A stretch of DNA of 64,000 bases from Deltaproteobacteria bacterium IMCC39146 (GCA_030005635.1 JARUHP010000023.1:1-64000), one strand, 5' to 3'. Shown: positions 8,882-20,529, counted from the stretch's first letter. Numbers and translations: made by a program. The notes: generated by a model not told the origin, from the letters alone.

Positions 8882-9377
8882 CAGGGGACAGAAACCGGAC
8901 AGTACCGACCCCTGGCCGACCGCGCTGCGGATACTGACTGGCCGCGACTACAGCCAGACAGAATTGCGCCAACGATTGACCGATAAAGGCTTTGACCCAG
9001 CACGCATCGAAGCGGCTTTAAAGCGCTGTTTAGAGTTGGCCTACCTTGACGATGCCCGTTACGCCCTGAACCGGGCGACCAGCCTGATGAACCAGGGGCG
9101 TGCAGTCGGCAAGCGGGTACTGCTTGACCTGCGCCAGCACGGTGTTAATGAAGAAATCGCCAACCGGGCACTAGAACTGGCTCGCGAGGCTCTTGATGAG
9201 GAACAATTATTGGCATCGCTCCTGGAACGACGCTTTGCCAATTTCAACTACGACTCGGCGCCGGCCAAAGAGCGGCGAAGGGTCGTGCATTTTCTGCAAC
9301 GACGCGGCTTCACAATTGACCGCATCATGGCTCAACTGACTCGGAGAGGCTTAGAAACGCGCGATGAAAACCGGTAG
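8871..9377 (+). CDS. recX: RecX, regulator of RecA
   Basis: RecX binds and modulates RecA filaments. The 168-aa protein is made of three-helix repeats: [19 protein letters not shown], then [22 protein letters not shown], then [12 protein letters not shown]. The frame is open further upstream inside pilT. No ATG is suitably placed, so I take GTG 8871 ([10 protein letters not shown]...); ATG 8844 is the alternative. The Shine-Dalgarno sequence is poor, and coupling to pilT (11-base overlap) probably drives translation. The first codons lie on GGGGACAGAAACCGGACAG, which resembles the GGGGACAG hairpins elsewhere in the window. The 3' end overlaps alaS by 14 bases. Confidence 0.88.
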   Translation: MKNNRGQKPDSTDPWPTALRILTGRDYSQTELRQRLTDKGFDPARIEAALKRCLELAYLDDARYALNRATSLMNQGRAVGKRVLLDLRQHGVNEEIANRALELAREALDEEQLLASLLERRFANFNYDSAPAKERRRVVHFLQRRGFTIDRIMAQLTRRGLETRDENR

Positions 9378-12000
9378 CGAAATACGTCAGCAATTTTTGA
9401 AATTTTTTGAAGATCGAGGCCACACGGTTGTCGCGTCTTCTTCCCTGGTCCCGCACAACGATCCGACGCTGCTTTTTACCAACGCCGGAATGAACCAGTT
9501 CAAGGACTGTTTCCTCGGCCAGGAAAAACGCGCCTACGTTCGGGCAACCACTTCACAGAAGTGTGTCCGCGCCGGCGGCAAACACAACGATCTGGAAAAT
9601 GTTGGCCGCACTGCGCGTCACCACACCTTTTTCGAGATGCTCGGCAACTTCTCATTCGGCGATTATTTCAAGAAGGAAGCGATCGCTTACGCCTGGGAGT
9701 TCCTCACGGTCGACATGGCTATGGATAAAGATCGCCTCTACGTTTCGGTTTACACCGACGACGACGAAGCTGCCGATATCTGGTTTGAGCAGGAGGGTGT
9801 CCCACGCGAGCGAATTTTCCGCTTTGAGGAAGACAACTTCTGGTCAATGGGCGACACCGGCCCCTGTGGCCCCTGCTCGGAAATTTTTTATGACAATGGC
9901 CCGGAAATCGGCTGCGACTCGCCGGAGTGCACCGTCGGCTGCGACTGTGACCGTTACATGGAGATCTGGAACAACGTCTTCATGCAATTCAACCGCCAGG
10001 CAGATGGTGAGCTGATTCCACTACCAAAGCCTGCCGTCGATACCGGTATGGGCCTGGAAAGAATCACTACGGTCATGCAGGGTGTCAAGTCAAACTACGA
10101 CACCAACCTGCTGCGCGACATTATTGGCTACATTGAAAAGCTGTCCGGCAAAACCTACGGCGACAAACTTGAAGATGATGTCTCCATGCGGGTTATGGCC
10201 GACCACAGCCGCGCCACTGCATACCTTATCGCCGATGGCGTCATGCCAAGTAACGAAGGACGCGGATACGTACTACGCCGCATCATGCGTCGTGCTATGC
10301 GCCACGCCAAAATGCTCGGTTTTGCCGACCCGGTGCTCTACAAAACAGCAACGTTTGTTCTCGACTTCATGGCCGAGGCTTTCCCGCAGGAAGCGGAGCG
10401 CAAGAGTTTTGTCTCCAAGATTGTCGAGAAGGAAGAGGAACGCTTCATCCAGACCCTCGATAATGGCCTGCGCATCCTCAATGACCAGGTTGACATCTTG
10501 CGTAAAAAGCAATCGACAGTCATCCCCGGTGAAGTTCTTTTCAAGCTCTATGACACCTACGGTTTCCCTGCCGACCTGACCGCCGACATCGTTGAAGCCG
10601 ACGGTTTCAGCATCGATGAGGCTGGCTTTGAAAGCTGCATGGAAGAGCAGCGCAAGAAGGCACGTAAGCATTGGAAAGGTTCCGGTGAAGAAGCGGTTGG
10701 TACGATTTATCGCGAGCTGATCGAGCAGGGCAACACTGTAAACTTCATCGGCTACAAGGAGATGCAGACAAGCAGCAAGGTTGTCGCACTTCTGCACGAT
10801 GGCGAGCAGGTCAGCCAGGCCAGAGTCGGAGAACAGGTTGAAATCCTTACTGAAACGACACCTTTCTACGGCGAATCGGGCGGCCAGGCAGGAGACATTG
10901 GCAGCATCAGTGCCAACGGCCTCAAGGTTGATATTATCGAGACCAGGAAACCACTGCCGGAGCTGATAGTGCATGTCGGCAAGGTCACCGAAGGAGCCCT
11001 GGAGATCGGTCAAGACGTGCAACTCTCAGTTGACGCCGCGGCCCGTCAGGCCACCGCCTTGAACCACACTGCGACACACATCCTGCACGCCGTGCTGGTT
11101 GAGGTCCTTGGCGACCACGTCAAGCAGGCGGGCTCACTGGTGGCGCCAGATCGTCTGCGTTTCGATTTCAGTCATTATACTGCGATCTCTCATGAAGAGT
11201 TGACGCGCATCGAAAGCGAAGTCAACCGCCGCATCCGTGAAAACCGTTCCGTGCAGACCCGTGAGATGTCAGCAGAGGAGGCTATCGCTGCGGGAGCAAC
11301 AGCTCTCTTTGGCGAAAAGTACGGTGAGCGTGTCCGAGTGGTCAACATGGGTGATTTCAGCATGGAGCTCTGCGGGGGGACCCACACATCTGCAACTGGA
11401 GATATAGGCCTTTTCAAAATCATTCAGGAGGCGGGTATCGCCGCCGGTGTGCGTCGTATCGAAGCCGCAACCGGAACGCGTGCTCTCGACCTGACCCAGC
11501 AGCAGGATGAAAGCCTGAGCCGTATGGCCGGGCTGGTAAAAAGTGATCGCCCGCAGCTGGAAACCCGCCTGCTCAAGATGGTTGAACGCCAGAAAGAGTT
11601 GGAACGCGAACTGGCCACTCTGGAAAGTCGTCTAAAAGCCGGACAGGCCGATGACATCATGAGCAAGGTCGTGGAGATTGGCGACGTCAAACTCCTGGCC
11701 GCTGAAGTTGATTCAACAGACGGCAAGGGTTTGCGAGAGATGGCAGACAAGCTCCGTGACAAACTCGGTTCCGGAGTTGTCGCTATCGGCTGCCCCCACG
11801 AAGGCAAAGTGAACCTGCTGGTTGCTGTCACCGCCGACCTAACGAATAAGCTACATGCCGGCAAGCTGGTCGCCGTCCTGGCAGAAGAGGTCGGCGGTCG
11901 CGGAGGCGGTCGACCTGACCTTGCCCAAGCTGGTGGCAGTCAACCGGAGAAGCTCACCTCAGCCTTGAGCAAGGTGGCTGATCTGGTACGAAACGTATAA
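9364..12000 (+). CDS. alaS: Alanyl-tRNA synthetase
   Basis: Charges tRNA-Ala. The 878-aa protein is full length. The class II aminoacylation core is at the N terminus ([37 protein letters not shown]). A tRNA-recognition region follows. The editing domain has the zinc/catalytic motifs [12 protein letters not shown] and [14 protein letters not shown]. The C-Ala domain ends in [15 protein letters not shown]. It begins inside recX, so recA-pilT-recX-alaS looks like one unit; recX-alaS adjacency is common in proteobacteria. Base and codon use match the neighbours. Confidence 0.98.
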   Translation: MKTGSEIRQQFLKFFEDRGHTVVASSSLVPHNDPTLLFTNAGMNQFKDCFLGQEKRAYVRATTSQKCVRAGGKHNDLENVGRTARHHTFFEMLGNFSFGDYFKKEAIAYAWEFLTVDMAMDKDRLYVSVYTDDDEAADIWFEQEGVPRERIFRFEEDNFWSMGDTGPCGPCSEIFYDNGPEIGCDSPECTVGCDCDRYMEIWNNVFMQFNRQADGELIPLPKPAVDTGMGLERITTVMQGVKSNYDTNLLRDIIGYIEKLSGKTYGDKLEDDVSMRVMADHSRATAYLIADGVMPSNEGRGYVLRRIMRRAMRHAKMLGFADPVLYKTATFVLDFMAEAFPQEAERKSFVSKIVEKEEERFIQTLDNGLRILNDQVDILRKKQSTVIPGEVLFKLYDTYGFPADLTADIVEADGFSIDEAGFESCMEEQRKKARKHWKGSGEEAVGTIYRELIEQGNTVNFIGYKEMQTSSKVVALLHDGEQVSQARVGEQVEILTETTPFYGESGGQAGDIGSISANGLKVDIIETRKPLPELIVHVGKVTEGALEIGQDVQLSVDAAARQATALNHTATHILHAVLVEVLGDHVKQAGSLVAPDRLRFDFSHYTAISHEELTRIESEVNRRIRENRSVQTREMSAEEAIAAGATALFGEKYGERVRVVNMGDFSMELCGGTHTSATGDIGLFKIIQEAGIAAGVRRIEAATGTRALDLTQQQDESLSRMAGLVKSDRPQLETRLLKMVERQKELERELATLESRLKAGQADDIMSKVVEIGDVKLLAAEVDSTDGKGLREMADKLRDKLGSGVVAIGCPHEGKVNLLVAVTADLTNKLHAGKLVAVLAEEVGGRGGGRPDLAQAGGSQPEKLTSALSKVADLVRNV

Positions 12001-12056
12001 CTTGAGCATTGGTCTAAAGCCAAGGCCCTGATGCAGGACTTTACTGCGGAGTCACC

Positions 12057-13223
12057 ATGCGCCTGGAAACACGAGAAGAGGCTCAACTGTTACAGCAGTT
12101 GGAGAAACCGACCATCCTCATCGTCGACGACGAAGAGATTATTCGTGATCTCTGCGCCCGGGCACTGAAAGACTATCGAATCCTTCAGGCCGAAAATGGC
12201 CAGGCCGCACTGAAAATTCTGGATCAGCAAGAGGTCGACCTGATCCTGGCCGACATCATGATGCCGATCATGAACGGCCTCGACCTGCTGCTGCAAGTAA
12301 AGGAACGTGACCCGTCGCAATTAGTCGTCGTCATGACCGGGTACGCAGACAAAGACATTATTCTACGTGCCCTCAAGTCTCACGCCGACGACTTCATACA
12401 GAAGCCGATCAATCTTCTCCAGCTCAAAACAACTATCAGTAAGGCGATGGAGCAAAAAGCTCTGCGCCGCGAGCTTTTGCAATTAAAACAGCTCGATCGT
12501 ATCAAGTCAGATTTTCTCGGCCTCATCTCGCACAAGCTACGCACCCCGACAACCTCCATCTCCCTCTTCATTCAGAACCTCGCCAGCGGCGCTATCAACA
12601 CAGAAGAAGACGGTTTTACTGAAGCACTGAAAGCCATTCTGGAAGAATCAGATTACCTGGCTTACCTGATTCAGGACCTTCTCTACTACAGCGACATTAT
12701 TCTCCAGGACAACGAGGGCAAGGCCACAACGGAAGATCTTAAAGAAATTGTCATGAGCCTGTTGGCAGAAAAACGCTCTGCGCTCGAGAAGAAAGGGCTG
12801 ACCCTGCAGAGCAGGCTGGCCGGTAGCTGGCCCACCATTATGGTCGATCGCCGTCGTATTGCTTTTGCCCTCAACGCCCTCTTGGACAACGCGATCAAGT
12901 TTACTCCGCCAGGAGGACAAATCACCCTTACGGGAGAGATTTCGGAGCAGGAGCTCTCCCTGACAATCACCGACAACGGACCCGGCATTACCTACGAAGA
13001 GGCGGCCAAGGTCTTCGAGAAGTTTTATCAGATCGATCCGCATCACACAGGTCAGATCCGTGGTTTTGGCTTGGGCCTCTTTTACGCCCGTCAATTCATC
13101 CGTGATCATGGCGGCACAATTCATCTTGATACAGCTCCAGGTAAAGGGACAGCTATCACAATCCAGCTGCCTAGGAGGCTGTCCCCCTGCCTGGAAGAAC
13201 TTCCTCAAGGAGCCTCAGATTGA
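12057..13223 (+). CDS. REC-HisKA-HATPase signalling kinase
   Basis: The 388-aa protein has an N-terminal receiver domain, with phosphoacceptor Asp66 in LILADIMMPIMNG and the conserved Lys in FIQKPINLLQLK. A histidine kinase core follows, with His159 in LGLISHKLRTPTTS. The N box is LDNAIKFTPPGG, G1 is TDNGPGITYEEA and G2 is GFGLGLFYARQFI. There is no membrane segment and no sensor domain. The receiver is probably the input, as in other soluble response-regulator kinases that relay from another kinase. The start is the ATG after GGAG (12050-12053). Partner proteins are not in the immediate vicinity. It follows alaS by 56 bases, and a gap with a possible promoter separates it from hslV. Confidence 0.9.
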   Translation: MRLETREEAQLLQQLEKPTILIVDDEEIIRDLCARALKDYRILQAENGQAALKILDQQEVDLILADIMMPIMNGLDLLLQVKERDPSQLVVVMTGYADKDIILRALKSHADDFIQKPINLLQLKTTISKAMEQKALRRELLQLKQLDRIKSDFLGLISHKLRTPTTSISLFIQNLASGAINTEEDGFTEALKAILEESDYLAYLIQDLLYYSDIILQDNEGKATTEDLKEIVMSLLAEKRSALEKKGLTLQSRLAGSWPTIMVDRRRIAFALNALLDNAIKFTPPGGQITLTGEISEQELSLTITDNGPGITYEEAAKVFEKFYQIDPHHTGQIRGFGLGLFYARQFIRDHGGTIHLDTAPGKGTAITIQLPRRLSPCLEELPQGASD

Positions 13224-13283
13224 GGCTTCAATAACTTCGTATCTAAGCTATTCTCTGGCCCCTTTTTGTCTGCCATTTCGACC

Positions 13284-13312
13284 TTGACATCTTGTCTGAC
13301 TGCAGGCATTTT
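13284..13312 (+). promoter_or_regulatory. Possible sigma-70 promoter upstream of hslVU
   Basis: A perfect -35 hexamer TTGACA (13284-13289) is followed after 17 bases by CATTTT, a three-of-six -10 match. An alternative -10, TATATT, lies about 30 bases further on in TTATGTTATATTTGC. Either would give a leader of roughly 40-70 bases before the hslV ATG. This is hexamer matching only. Confidence 0.3.
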
Positions 13313-13391
13313 GCTTTGTCTGTTCGCAGGCTTATGTTATATTTGCAATATTTTTCGCTGGTTTACGACAAGTTTCGTCAAGGGGTCTAAT

Positions 13392-13922
13392 ATGTTCAAA
13401 GGAACAACCATTCTTTGTGTGAGACGTGGAAGCGAGGTAGCGATGGCCGGAGATGGTCAAGTCAGCCTCGGCAACACCATCATGAAGCACACCGCAAGGA
13501 AGCTGAGACGCATGTACGATGATCAGGTGATTGCCGGATTTGCGGGCAGTACAGCTGATGCTTTCACCCTCTTCGAAAAGTTTGAAACGAAGCTCCAGGA
13601 ATACCGCGGCAATTTGCAGCGGGCAGCCGTTGAACTGGCCAAGGACTGGCGCAAAGACCGGATTCTGCGGCACCTTGAGGCCCTGCTGATTGTCGCTGAT
13701 CGCGAAGCAACCCTGGTCCTCTCAGGCGTTGGCGATGTCATCGAACCGGAACACGGCATCGCCGCGATTGGTTCAGGGGGCACTTTTGCGCAGGCAGCGG
13801 CCCGTGCCTTAACCTGTCACACAGAGTTATCCATGGCGCAGGTCGCTGAAGAATCGCTGAAGATTGCTGCCGACATCTGTGTTTACACCAACGACCAGAT
13901 TATTGTGGAGACCCTGACGTGA
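13392..13922 (+). CDS. hslV: HslV (ClpQ) protease subunit
   Basis: Threonine-peptidase subunit of the HslUV ATP-dependent protease in the cytoplasm. The 176-aa protein begins [13 protein letters not shown]. By comparison with the family the active N-terminal threonine is Thr5, so the MFKG leader must be removed. Other marks are [16 protein letters not shown] and the C-terminal [14 protein letters not shown]. The frame extends upstream to 13266 through hydrophobic sequence not found in the family, so ATG 13392 is chosen. Its TGA overlaps the hslU GTG start by four bases, coupling the two subunits. Confidence 0.95.
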   Translation: MFKGTTILCVRRGSEVAMAGDGQVSLGNTIMKHTARKLRRMYDDQVIAGFAGSTADAFTLFEKFETKLQEYRGNLQRAAVELAKDWRKDRILRHLEALLIVADREATLVLSGVGDVIEPEHGIAAIGSGGTFAQAAARALTCHTELSMAQVAEESLKIAADICVYTNDQIIVETLT

Positions 13923-15244
13923 ACAACTTTACGCCACGTGAAATCGTCTCCGAGCTCGATCGCTATATCGTCGGCCAGAATAATGCTAAACGCGCGGTCG
14001 CGGTCGCCTTGCGCAACCGCTGGCGTCGGCAGCAGGTTGCACCGGATCTGCGCGATGAGATTGCACCGAAGAACATCATCATGATCGGCCCGACCGGGGT
14101 AGGTAAAACCGAAATTGCCAGGCGTCTGGCACGACTGGCGCAGGCCCCGTTCGTTAAGGTTGAAGCCAGCAAGTTCACCGAAGTCGGCTATGTCGGCCGT
14201 GACGTCGAGAGTATGGTTCGCGATCTCGTCGAGCTGGCGATCCTCATGGTCAAGACCGAAGAAACCAAGAGCCAGAGGCTTAAAGCTGAAGATCTGGCTG
14301 AGGAATGCTTACTTGATCTCCTCCTTCCCGGCGAAAAGAACCTTGAAGAAGCCAAGGACGGCAGCAGCACAACGCGTGACAAGCTACGCCACTTGTTGCG
14401 TATGGGCGAGCTCAACGAACGTATGGTCGAGATCGAAACACAGGACGGCCAGATGCCGAACATGCAGGTTTTCGGCCCTCAAGGTTCCGAGGACATGGGC
14501 ATCAACATCAAGGAGATGTTTGGCAACATTTTTCCGAAGAAAACCAAGAACCGGAAGATGAAGGTCTCGGAAGCACGTGAGCTGCTTATTGAAATGGAAG
14601 CCGAAAAGCTCGTTGATATGGACAAGGTCCAGGCCCTGGCCAAGGAGCGCACCGAACAGAACGGCATCATCTTTATAGACGAGATTGACAAGATCGCCAG
14701 TCGTGAAGGCGGTCATGGTCCGGAAGTCTCCCGCGAAGGTGTGCAACGCGACATCCTGCCGATCGTTGAAGGCAGCTCGGTCAACACCAAGTATGGTCCG
14801 GTCAAGACAGACCACATCCTCTTCATTGCCGCCGGCGCGTTCCATGTTGCCAAACCTTCAGATCTGATTCCGGAGCTGCAGGGGCGATTCCCGATCAGGG
14901 TTGAGCTCGACAGCCTCGAAGAAGCGGACTTTGTAAGAATTCTGACCGAACCGAACAATGCCCTGATCCTCCAGTACCAGGCGCTCATGGAAACCGAAGG
15001 CATTCGTCTGAAGTTCAGCAAAGAGGCGATCGCGGAGATTGCCAAAACCGCGGCTACGGTCAACGAACGAACGGAAAATATCGGCGCTCGCCGCTTGCAC
15101 ACTATTATGGAAACGTTACTCGAGGAGCTCTCCTTCAACGCACCGGAGCTGCAGGACAAAAGTCTGTCCATCGATGACGCCTTTGTTCGTGAGCGCCTCT
15201 CTGACATTGCCGACAATGAAGATCTATCACGGTACATCCTGTAA
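13919..15244 (+). CDS. hslU: HslU (ClpY) ATPase subunit
   Basis: AAA+ unfoldase that feeds substrates to HslV. The 441-aa protein starts with GTG, overlapping hslV. It has the family N terminus [17 protein letters not shown], Walker [16 protein letters not shown], and the intermediate I domain (about residues 110-240). Walker [14 protein letters not shown] and the sensor region [20 protein letters not shown] follow. The C-terminal end [10 protein letters not shown] is the tail that inserts into HslV. Everything needed for an active HslUV protease is present. Confidence 0.97.
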   Translation: MNNFTPREIVSELDRYIVGQNNAKRAVAVALRNRWRRQQVAPDLRDEIAPKNIIMIGPTGVGKTEIARRLARLAQAPFVKVEASKFTEVGYVGRDVESMVRDLVELAILMVKTEETKSQRLKAEDLAEECLLDLLLPGEKNLEEAKDGSSTTRDKLRHLLRMGELNERMVEIETQDGQMPNMQVFGPQGSEDMGINIKEMFGNIFPKKTKNRKMKVSEARELLIEMEAEKLVDMDKVQALAKERTEQNGIIFIDEIDKIASREGGHGPEVSREGVQRDILPIVEGSSVNTKYGPVKTDHILFIAAGAFHVAKPSDLIPELQGRFPIRVELDSLEEADFVRILTEPNNALILQYQALMETEGIRLKFSKEAIAEIAKTAATVNERTENIGARRLHTIMETLLEELSFNAPELQDKSLSIDDAFVRERLSDIADNEDLSRYIL

Positions 15245-16150
<906 letters not shown>

Positions 16151-16202
16151 AGCAAGCTGTAAGCTGTAACAAAAATGATCATTTACTTTATGGAAGACAA
16201 CG

Positions 16203-17399
16203 ATGAGCAGTTCGGCAGAGTGGATTAATAGAGCAGACAAGCATGTCATGAAAACCTACGGACGTTACCCGATCGTCGCAGCACGCGGCGAAGGCTGTCG
16301 TCTGTGGGATGTTGATGGCAAAGTGTACCTCGATTTCCTCGCCGGAGTCGCGGTCAACAATCTTGGCCACTGCCACCCCAAGGTGGTTGCAGCCCTGTGT
16401 GAGCAAGCCGGACGTCTGCTGCATTGTTCCAATTTCTATCATATCCCTCAACAGGTCGAATTGGCAGAATGGCTCTGTGAACACTCCTTTGCCGATCGCG
16501 TCTTCTTCTGCAACTCCGGTGCTGAAGCCAATGAAGCGGCCATGAAACTGGCACGCAAGCACAGCAACGAGAAATACAGCGAAGATCGTTTCGAAGTGAT
16601 TACCGCCCTGGCCTCTTTTCATGGCCGCACCATCGGTGCCATCAGCGCTACCGGTCAGGAGAAGGTCAAGGCCGGTTTCACACCAATGCTGGAGGGCTTC
16701 AAACACGTCCCCTTTGGAGATGTGCAAGCCATGCGCCAGGCGATTACACCACAGTCCTGCGCCATTATGCTTGAGCCCCTTCAGGGTGAGGGAGGAGTCA
16801 ACGTCGCGCCAACGGGTTACCTCAAAGCTGTCCGCGAACTCTGTGACGAATTTGACCTCCTGCTGATCTTTGATGAGGTCCAGGTCGGCTGTGGCAGGAC
16901 CGGCACCCTCTGGGCCTACGAGCAGGACAAGGTTATCCCCGACATCATGACCCTGGCCAAAGCCCTGGCCGGCGGGCCGCCGATCGGCGCTCTCTTGACC
17001 ACAGAAGGACTGGCCGCAAGTCTCGGGCCCGGGACTCACGGCTCCACCTTTGGCGGCAACCCGCTGGTCTGCGCCGCAGCGTTGGCGGCGATGCAGACCA
17101 TCAATGAGGAAACCCTGCTCGACAACTGTCGATCCATGGGCGCGTACCTGACCGAAAAGCTCGAGCAATTAAAAGGCAAATATTCTTTTATCAAGGAGAT
17201 CCGTGGCCTCGGCCTGATCATCGGCGTAGAGCTCGACATCGAAGGCGGCCCCCTGGTCGTTAAAGCAATGGAGCGCGGTCTGCTGATGAACTGCACCGTC
17301 GGCAATGTTTTACGATTCGTGCCGCCACTAATCATCAACCGAGCAGAGATTGACGAGGCAATGACGATACTTGACGAAGTGCTGGCAATCGTCGGCTGA
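16203..17399 (+). CDS. argD: Acetylornithine aminotransferase
   Basis: PLP enzyme converting N-acetylglutamate semialdehyde to N-acetylornithine; many also serve as succinyl-DAP aminotransferases. The 398-aa class III aminotransferase has the pyridoxal-binding lysine in DIMTLAKALAGG, the acidic residue in LLIFDEVQVGCGRTG, and FCNSGAEANEAAMKLARK. The cofactor-side GSTFGGNPLVCAAALA motif is present. Since the genome has DapL, a lysine-pathway role for ArgD is not required here. There are 52 bases between argB and argD, without a visible terminator. Confidence 0.95.
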   Translation: MSSSAEWINRADKHVMKTYGRYPIVAARGEGCRLWDVDGKVYLDFLAGVAVNNLGHCHPKVVAALCEQAGRLLHCSNFYHIPQQVELAEWLCEHSFADRVFFCNSGAEANEAAMKLARKHSNEKYSEDRFEVITALASFHGRTIGAISATGQEKVKAGFTPMLEGFKHVPFGDVQAMRQAITPQSCAIMLEPLQGEGGVNVAPTGYLKAVRELCDEFDLLLIFDEVQVGCGRTGTLWAYEQDKVIPDIMTLAKALAGGPPIGALLTTEGLAASLGPGTHGSTFGGNPLVCAAALAAMQTINEETLLDNCRSMGAYLTEKLEQLKGKYSFIKEIRGLGLIIGVELDIEGGPLVVKAMERGLLMNCTVGNVLRFVPPLIINRAEIDEAMTILDEVLAIVG

Positions 17400-17432
17400 A
17401 CAACGAATAGGACAATTTAAGGAGTTACAACT

Positions 17433-18341
17433 GTGAATAAAGACTTTCTCTGTCTCAGCGACTGGAGCCTCGAAGAACTGGAAAAGATCTTCACGCTGAC
17501 CGGTGAGCTTAAATCAAAACAAAAAGCAGGTTTGCCTCACCAGCTACTGGAAGGCAAGACCCTGGGTATGCTCTTCGAAAAAAGTTCGACAAGGACCCGG
17601 GTTTCCTTTGAAGCAGGGATGTTCCACCTCGGCGGACACGCGCTGTTTCTGGCTTCAGGAAACACACAAATGGGCCGCGGCGAGCCGATCAAGGACACCG
17701 CCCGTTGCATGGCTCGTTATGTCGATGGCGTCATGATCAGGACTTACTCGCAACAGACCGTTGAGGAGTTTGCCAAGTATAGCTCTGTTCCGGTTATCAA
17801 CGGTTTGACCGACAGCTATCATCCTTGTCAGATCATGGCAGACCTCTTTACTGTCGGCGAGCACAGAGAAAACTATCGCGAGCTGACCTACTGCTGGATC
17901 GGTGACGGCAACAACATGGCGAACAGCTGGATCAACGCCGCTGCCGTGTTCGGCTTTGAGTTGCGCGTTGCCACTCCGGTCGGCTATGAACCCGACGTCG
18001 CAGTCTGCAAGCGTGCCGCCGATGCCGGGGCAAAAATTTTCTATACAAATGATCCACGCGAAGCCGCACAAGGCGCGCAGGTTCTCAACACGGATGTCTG
18101 GGCCAGCATGGGACAGGAAGAAGAACAGCTGGAACGCGCCAAGGCCTTTACCGGCTACCAGATCAACATGGACCTGGTTAGTCTGGCTGATCCCGACTGT
18201 GTGGTTATGCACTGCCTGCCCGCACACCGCGACGAAGAGATTACCGATGAGGTCATGGAAAGCCGTCACGCCATCATCTACGACGAAGCCGAAAATCGGC
18301 TGCATGTACAAAAAGCGATTATGGCAACCTTGATGGGCTAG
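17433..18341 (+). CDS. argF: Ornithine carbamoyltransferase
   Basis: Transfers carbamoyl phosphate to ornithine, giving citrulline. The 302-aa protein has the carbamoyl-phosphate loop FEKSSTRTRVSFEAG, the DSYHPCQIMADL motif, the ornithine-side DVWASMGQEEE and the catalytic MHCLPAHRDEEI. It starts at GTG 17433, with AAGGAG (17419-17424) nine bases upstream. Together with argB, argD, argG and argH it supplies most of the arginine route. The acetyl donor genes (argC, argJ) are outside the window. Confidence 0.97.
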   Translation: MNKDFLCLSDWSLEELEKIFTLTGELKSKQKAGLPHQLLEGKTLGMLFEKSSTRTRVSFEAGMFHLGGHALFLASGNTQMGRGEPIKDTARCMARYVDGVMIRTYSQQTVEEFAKYSSVPVINGLTDSYHPCQIMADLFTVGEHRENYRELTYCWIGDGNNMANSWINAAAVFGFELRVATPVGYEPDVAVCKRAADAGAKIFYTNDPREAAQGAQVLNTDVWASMGQEEEQLERAKAFTGYQINMDLVSLADPDCVVMHCLPAHRDEEITDEVMESRHAIIYDEAENRLHVQKAIMATLMG

Positions 18342-18393
18342 TGGCACGTCGCGAAGAGCGTGGCAAGAAACAACTCTTTAGCATAGAGACATA

Positions 18394-19119
18394 ATGAATA
18401 TTATCTGTCCACATTGTAATTTCTCCAAAACAGTTGATCCGGCTCAAGTTCCGGATCGCCCCGTTAAGGTGAACTGCCCCAGGTGCAAAGAGCGTTTCAC
18501 TTTTGACAAGAAGGTGCAAAAGAGAGACGCTTCAGCCAATACAATTGTTCCGCAAAAGGATTCTCTGCCATCTCAATCAGGCAACTATCAGGGACGCAGG
18601 ATTATCTGTAACGCCTGCGGCACGGTACAACCGCCTACGGCTCGATGCGTACAGTGCGGCGCAACCATAACTGCCACAGCGAGTCCGATAAACGAGCAAA
18701 GCTATGCAGGCTTCTGGATCCGGGTTCTGGCCTACCTGATCGACTCGGTTCTGCTGATCACTATACAAACGGCACTCAGCTTACTGATCAATCTGACCAT
18801 TGGCATGCTGGGGATTGCCACCGACGGAGACCCCGCCATCAACACCATCATCTGGCTTTTCGGAGCCGTGCTCAGCATCAGCTATGCGGTCTTCTTCACC
18901 GGATACTGCGGCCAGACCCCTGGCAAGATGGCGCTGCGCATCAAGGTTATCCGCACCGACGGCAGCCCGATCAACTATGGTCGAGCTGCACTTCGAGAAG
19001 TCCTTGGTAAATTTATTTCCAGCATCCTGCTCGGCATCGGTTATCTCATGGTCGCCTTTGATAACCGCAAGCAGGGCTTGCATGACAAGATCGCCGACAC
19101 TTACGTTATAAAGCTTTAG
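18394..19119 (+). CDS. Zinc-ribbon RDD-family membrane protein
   Basis: The 241-aa protein begins with an MJ0042-type zinc ribbon (MNIICPHCNFSK, VNCPRCKERF) and a short linker. A second CxxC pair follows (ICNACGTVQPPTARCVQCG). The C-terminal RDD domain (about residues 100-241) opens with YAGFWIRVLAYLIDSVLL and includes QTPGKMALRIKVIRTDG, with about three membrane helices. RDD proteins are integral membrane proteins of mostly unknown role; some have been tied to Na+/H+ exchange. The zinc ribbons suggest a cytosolic metal-binding head. It lies between argF and argG without an obvious link to arginine synthesis. Confidence 0.85.
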   Translation: MNIICPHCNFSKTVDPAQVPDRPVKVNCPRCKERFTFDKKVQKRDASANTIVPQKDSLPSQSGNYQGRRIICNACGTVQPPTARCVQCGATITATASPINEQSYAGFWIRVLAYLIDSVLLITIQTALSLLINLTIGMLGIATDGDPAINTIIWLFGAVLSISYAVFFTGYCGQTPGKMALRIKVIRTDGSPINYGRAALREVLGKFISSILLGIGYLMVAFDNRKQGLHDKIADTYVIKL

Positions 19120-19200
19120 GATAAAGGTGAAGGGATCAGGGACAAGGGAAGAAGATCAAAGCTTGCATCCTTTACCATCTACCCTGCACCCTGAACCTGA
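19120..19200. repeat. AGGGTGCAGGG-type imperfect hairpin
   Basis: It begins at the base after the RDD gene's stop codon. The purine-rich left arm (19120-19150, GGTGAAGGGATCAGGGACAA) faces a pyrimidine-rich right arm (19168-19200). The reverse complement of the right arm contains TCAGGGTGCAGGGTAGATGG. Pairing is imperfect, and each arm is itself a degenerate short tandem repeat of AGGG-type units. There is no U-run after it, so a classical terminator is unlikely. Confidence 0.55.
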
Positions 19201-19230
19201 GCCATTCATAATCAAAAGGAGCACATTTCA

Positions 19231-20448
19231 ATGTCTAAACCAAAAATCAAAAAAGCTGTCCTCGCCTACTCCGGAGGTCTTGATACCTCGATCATCCTGA
19301 AGTGGCTGATTGAAGAATACGGCTGTGAAGTCATCGCTTTCTCCGCTGACCTCGGTCAGGGTGAAGAACTCGATGGCATTCCGCAGAAAGCCAAGGATAC
19401 CGGCGCAAGCGCCTGCCACATCCTTGATCTGCGTGAAGAATTCGTACGCGACTTCGTTTTCCCGATGTTCCGCGCCAACGCCATCTACGAAGGCCGTTAC
19501 TTCCTCGGCACTTCGATCGCCCGGCCGCTGATTTCCAAGGCACAGATGGAAATCGCCGCCAACGAAGGAGCTGACGCCGTCTCTCATGGCGCCACCGGCA
19601 AGGGCAATGACCAGGTCCGCTTCGAGCTCGCCTATTATCACTTCGATCCTTCTGTTACGGTCATCGCCCCCTGGCGCGAGTGGGATTTAAACAGCCGAAC
19701 GGCACTCGAAGAGTATGCCAAGAAGCATGGCATCCCGGTACCGACCAGCAAAAAGAGCCCCTGGAGTAGCGACCGTAACCTGTTGCACATTTCTTTCGAG
19801 GGCGACCTACTTGAAGACCCCTGGGCCGAAGCACCTGAGCACATGTACGTGCTCAGCGTCGCTCCAGAAGAGGCTCCTGATCAACCGGAATATGTTGAAA
19901 TTGATTTCGAGAAGGGTGATGCAGTTGCCGTCAATGGTGAACGTCTCTCTCCGGCCAACCTGCTCGGCAAGCTCAATGAGCTGGGCGGCAAACACGGCAT
20001 CGGTCGCGTCGACCTGATGGAGAATCGCTTTGTCGGCATGAAGAGCCGCGGCGTCTACGAGACCCCCGGTGGCACCATTCTGGAAGAGGCCCATCGCGCC
20101 GTGGAATCAATCACCATGGACCGCGAAGTCATGCACCTGCGCGACTCCATCATCTCCCGCTATGCCACGATGGTCTACAACGGCTTCTGGTTCGCTCCGG
20201 AGCGTATCGCCCTGCAGGCGATGATCGATCAGACCCAGCAGACGGTCAACGGCAAGGCTCGCATCAAACTCTACAAAGGACACTGCCGTGTGGTTGGCCG
20301 TGATTCTGACACCGACAGCCTGTTCAATGTCGACTTCGCCACCTTTGAAGCCGATGAAGTTTACAACCAGGCAGACGCCGAAGGTTTTATCAAGCTGAAC
20401 GCGCTGCGCCTGAGAATTGCAGCGATGCAGAGAGAAGCGAAAAAATAA
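19231..20448 (+). CDS. argG: Argininosuccinate synthase
   Basis: ATP-dependent condensation of citrulline with aspartate. The 405-aa protein carries the N-type ATP pyrophosphatase loop [17 protein letters not shown] and the substrate segments [13 protein letters not shown]-like (here [13 protein letters not shown]) and [15 protein letters not shown]. It also has [18 protein letters not shown]. The start ATG 19231 is preceded by AAAGGAG. The stop codon is immediately followed by a hairpin repeat at 20449. It lies in the arginine cluster between the RDD protein and a Nudix hydrolase. Confidence 0.97.
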   Translation: MSKPKIKKAVLAYSGGLDTSIILKWLIEEYGCEVIAFSADLGQGEELDGIPQKAKDTGASACHILDLREEFVRDFVFPMFRANAIYEGRYFLGTSIARPLISKAQMEIAANEGADAVSHGATGKGNDQVRFELAYYHFDPSVTVIAPWREWDLNSRTALEEYAKKHGIPVPTSKKSPWSSDRNLLHISFEGDLLEDPWAEAPEHMYVLSVAPEEAPDQPEYVEIDFEKGDAVAVNGERLSPANLLGKLNELGGKHGIGRVDLMENRFVGMKSRGVYETPGGTILEEAHRAVESITMDREVMHLRDSIISRYATMVYNGFWFAPERIALQAMIDQTQQTVNGKARIKLYKGHCRVVGRDSDTDSLFNVDFATFEADEVYNQADAEGFIKLNALRLRIAAMQREAKK

Positions 20449-20521
20449 GGGACGGGGAACGCGGAACGCGAGACGCGGGTGGAAAAGCTTTTTCTCGTAC
20501 CGCGTCCCTCGTACCGCGTCC
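20449..20521. repeat. GGGACGCGGAACG-type long hairpin after argG
   Basis: The left arm starts on the first base after the argG stop (GGGACGGGGAACGCGGAACG, then CGAGACGCGGG). The right arm, 20494-20521, reads CTCGTACCGCGTCCCTCGTA then CCGCGTCC. The arms pair imperfectly around an A/T-rich loop, and each is built from degenerate 7-9-base units. A closely related but perfectly paired copy follows dapB at 25173-25239. It has no U-run and no coding capacity. Confidence 0.75.
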
Positions 20522-20529
20522 AGATTTAT

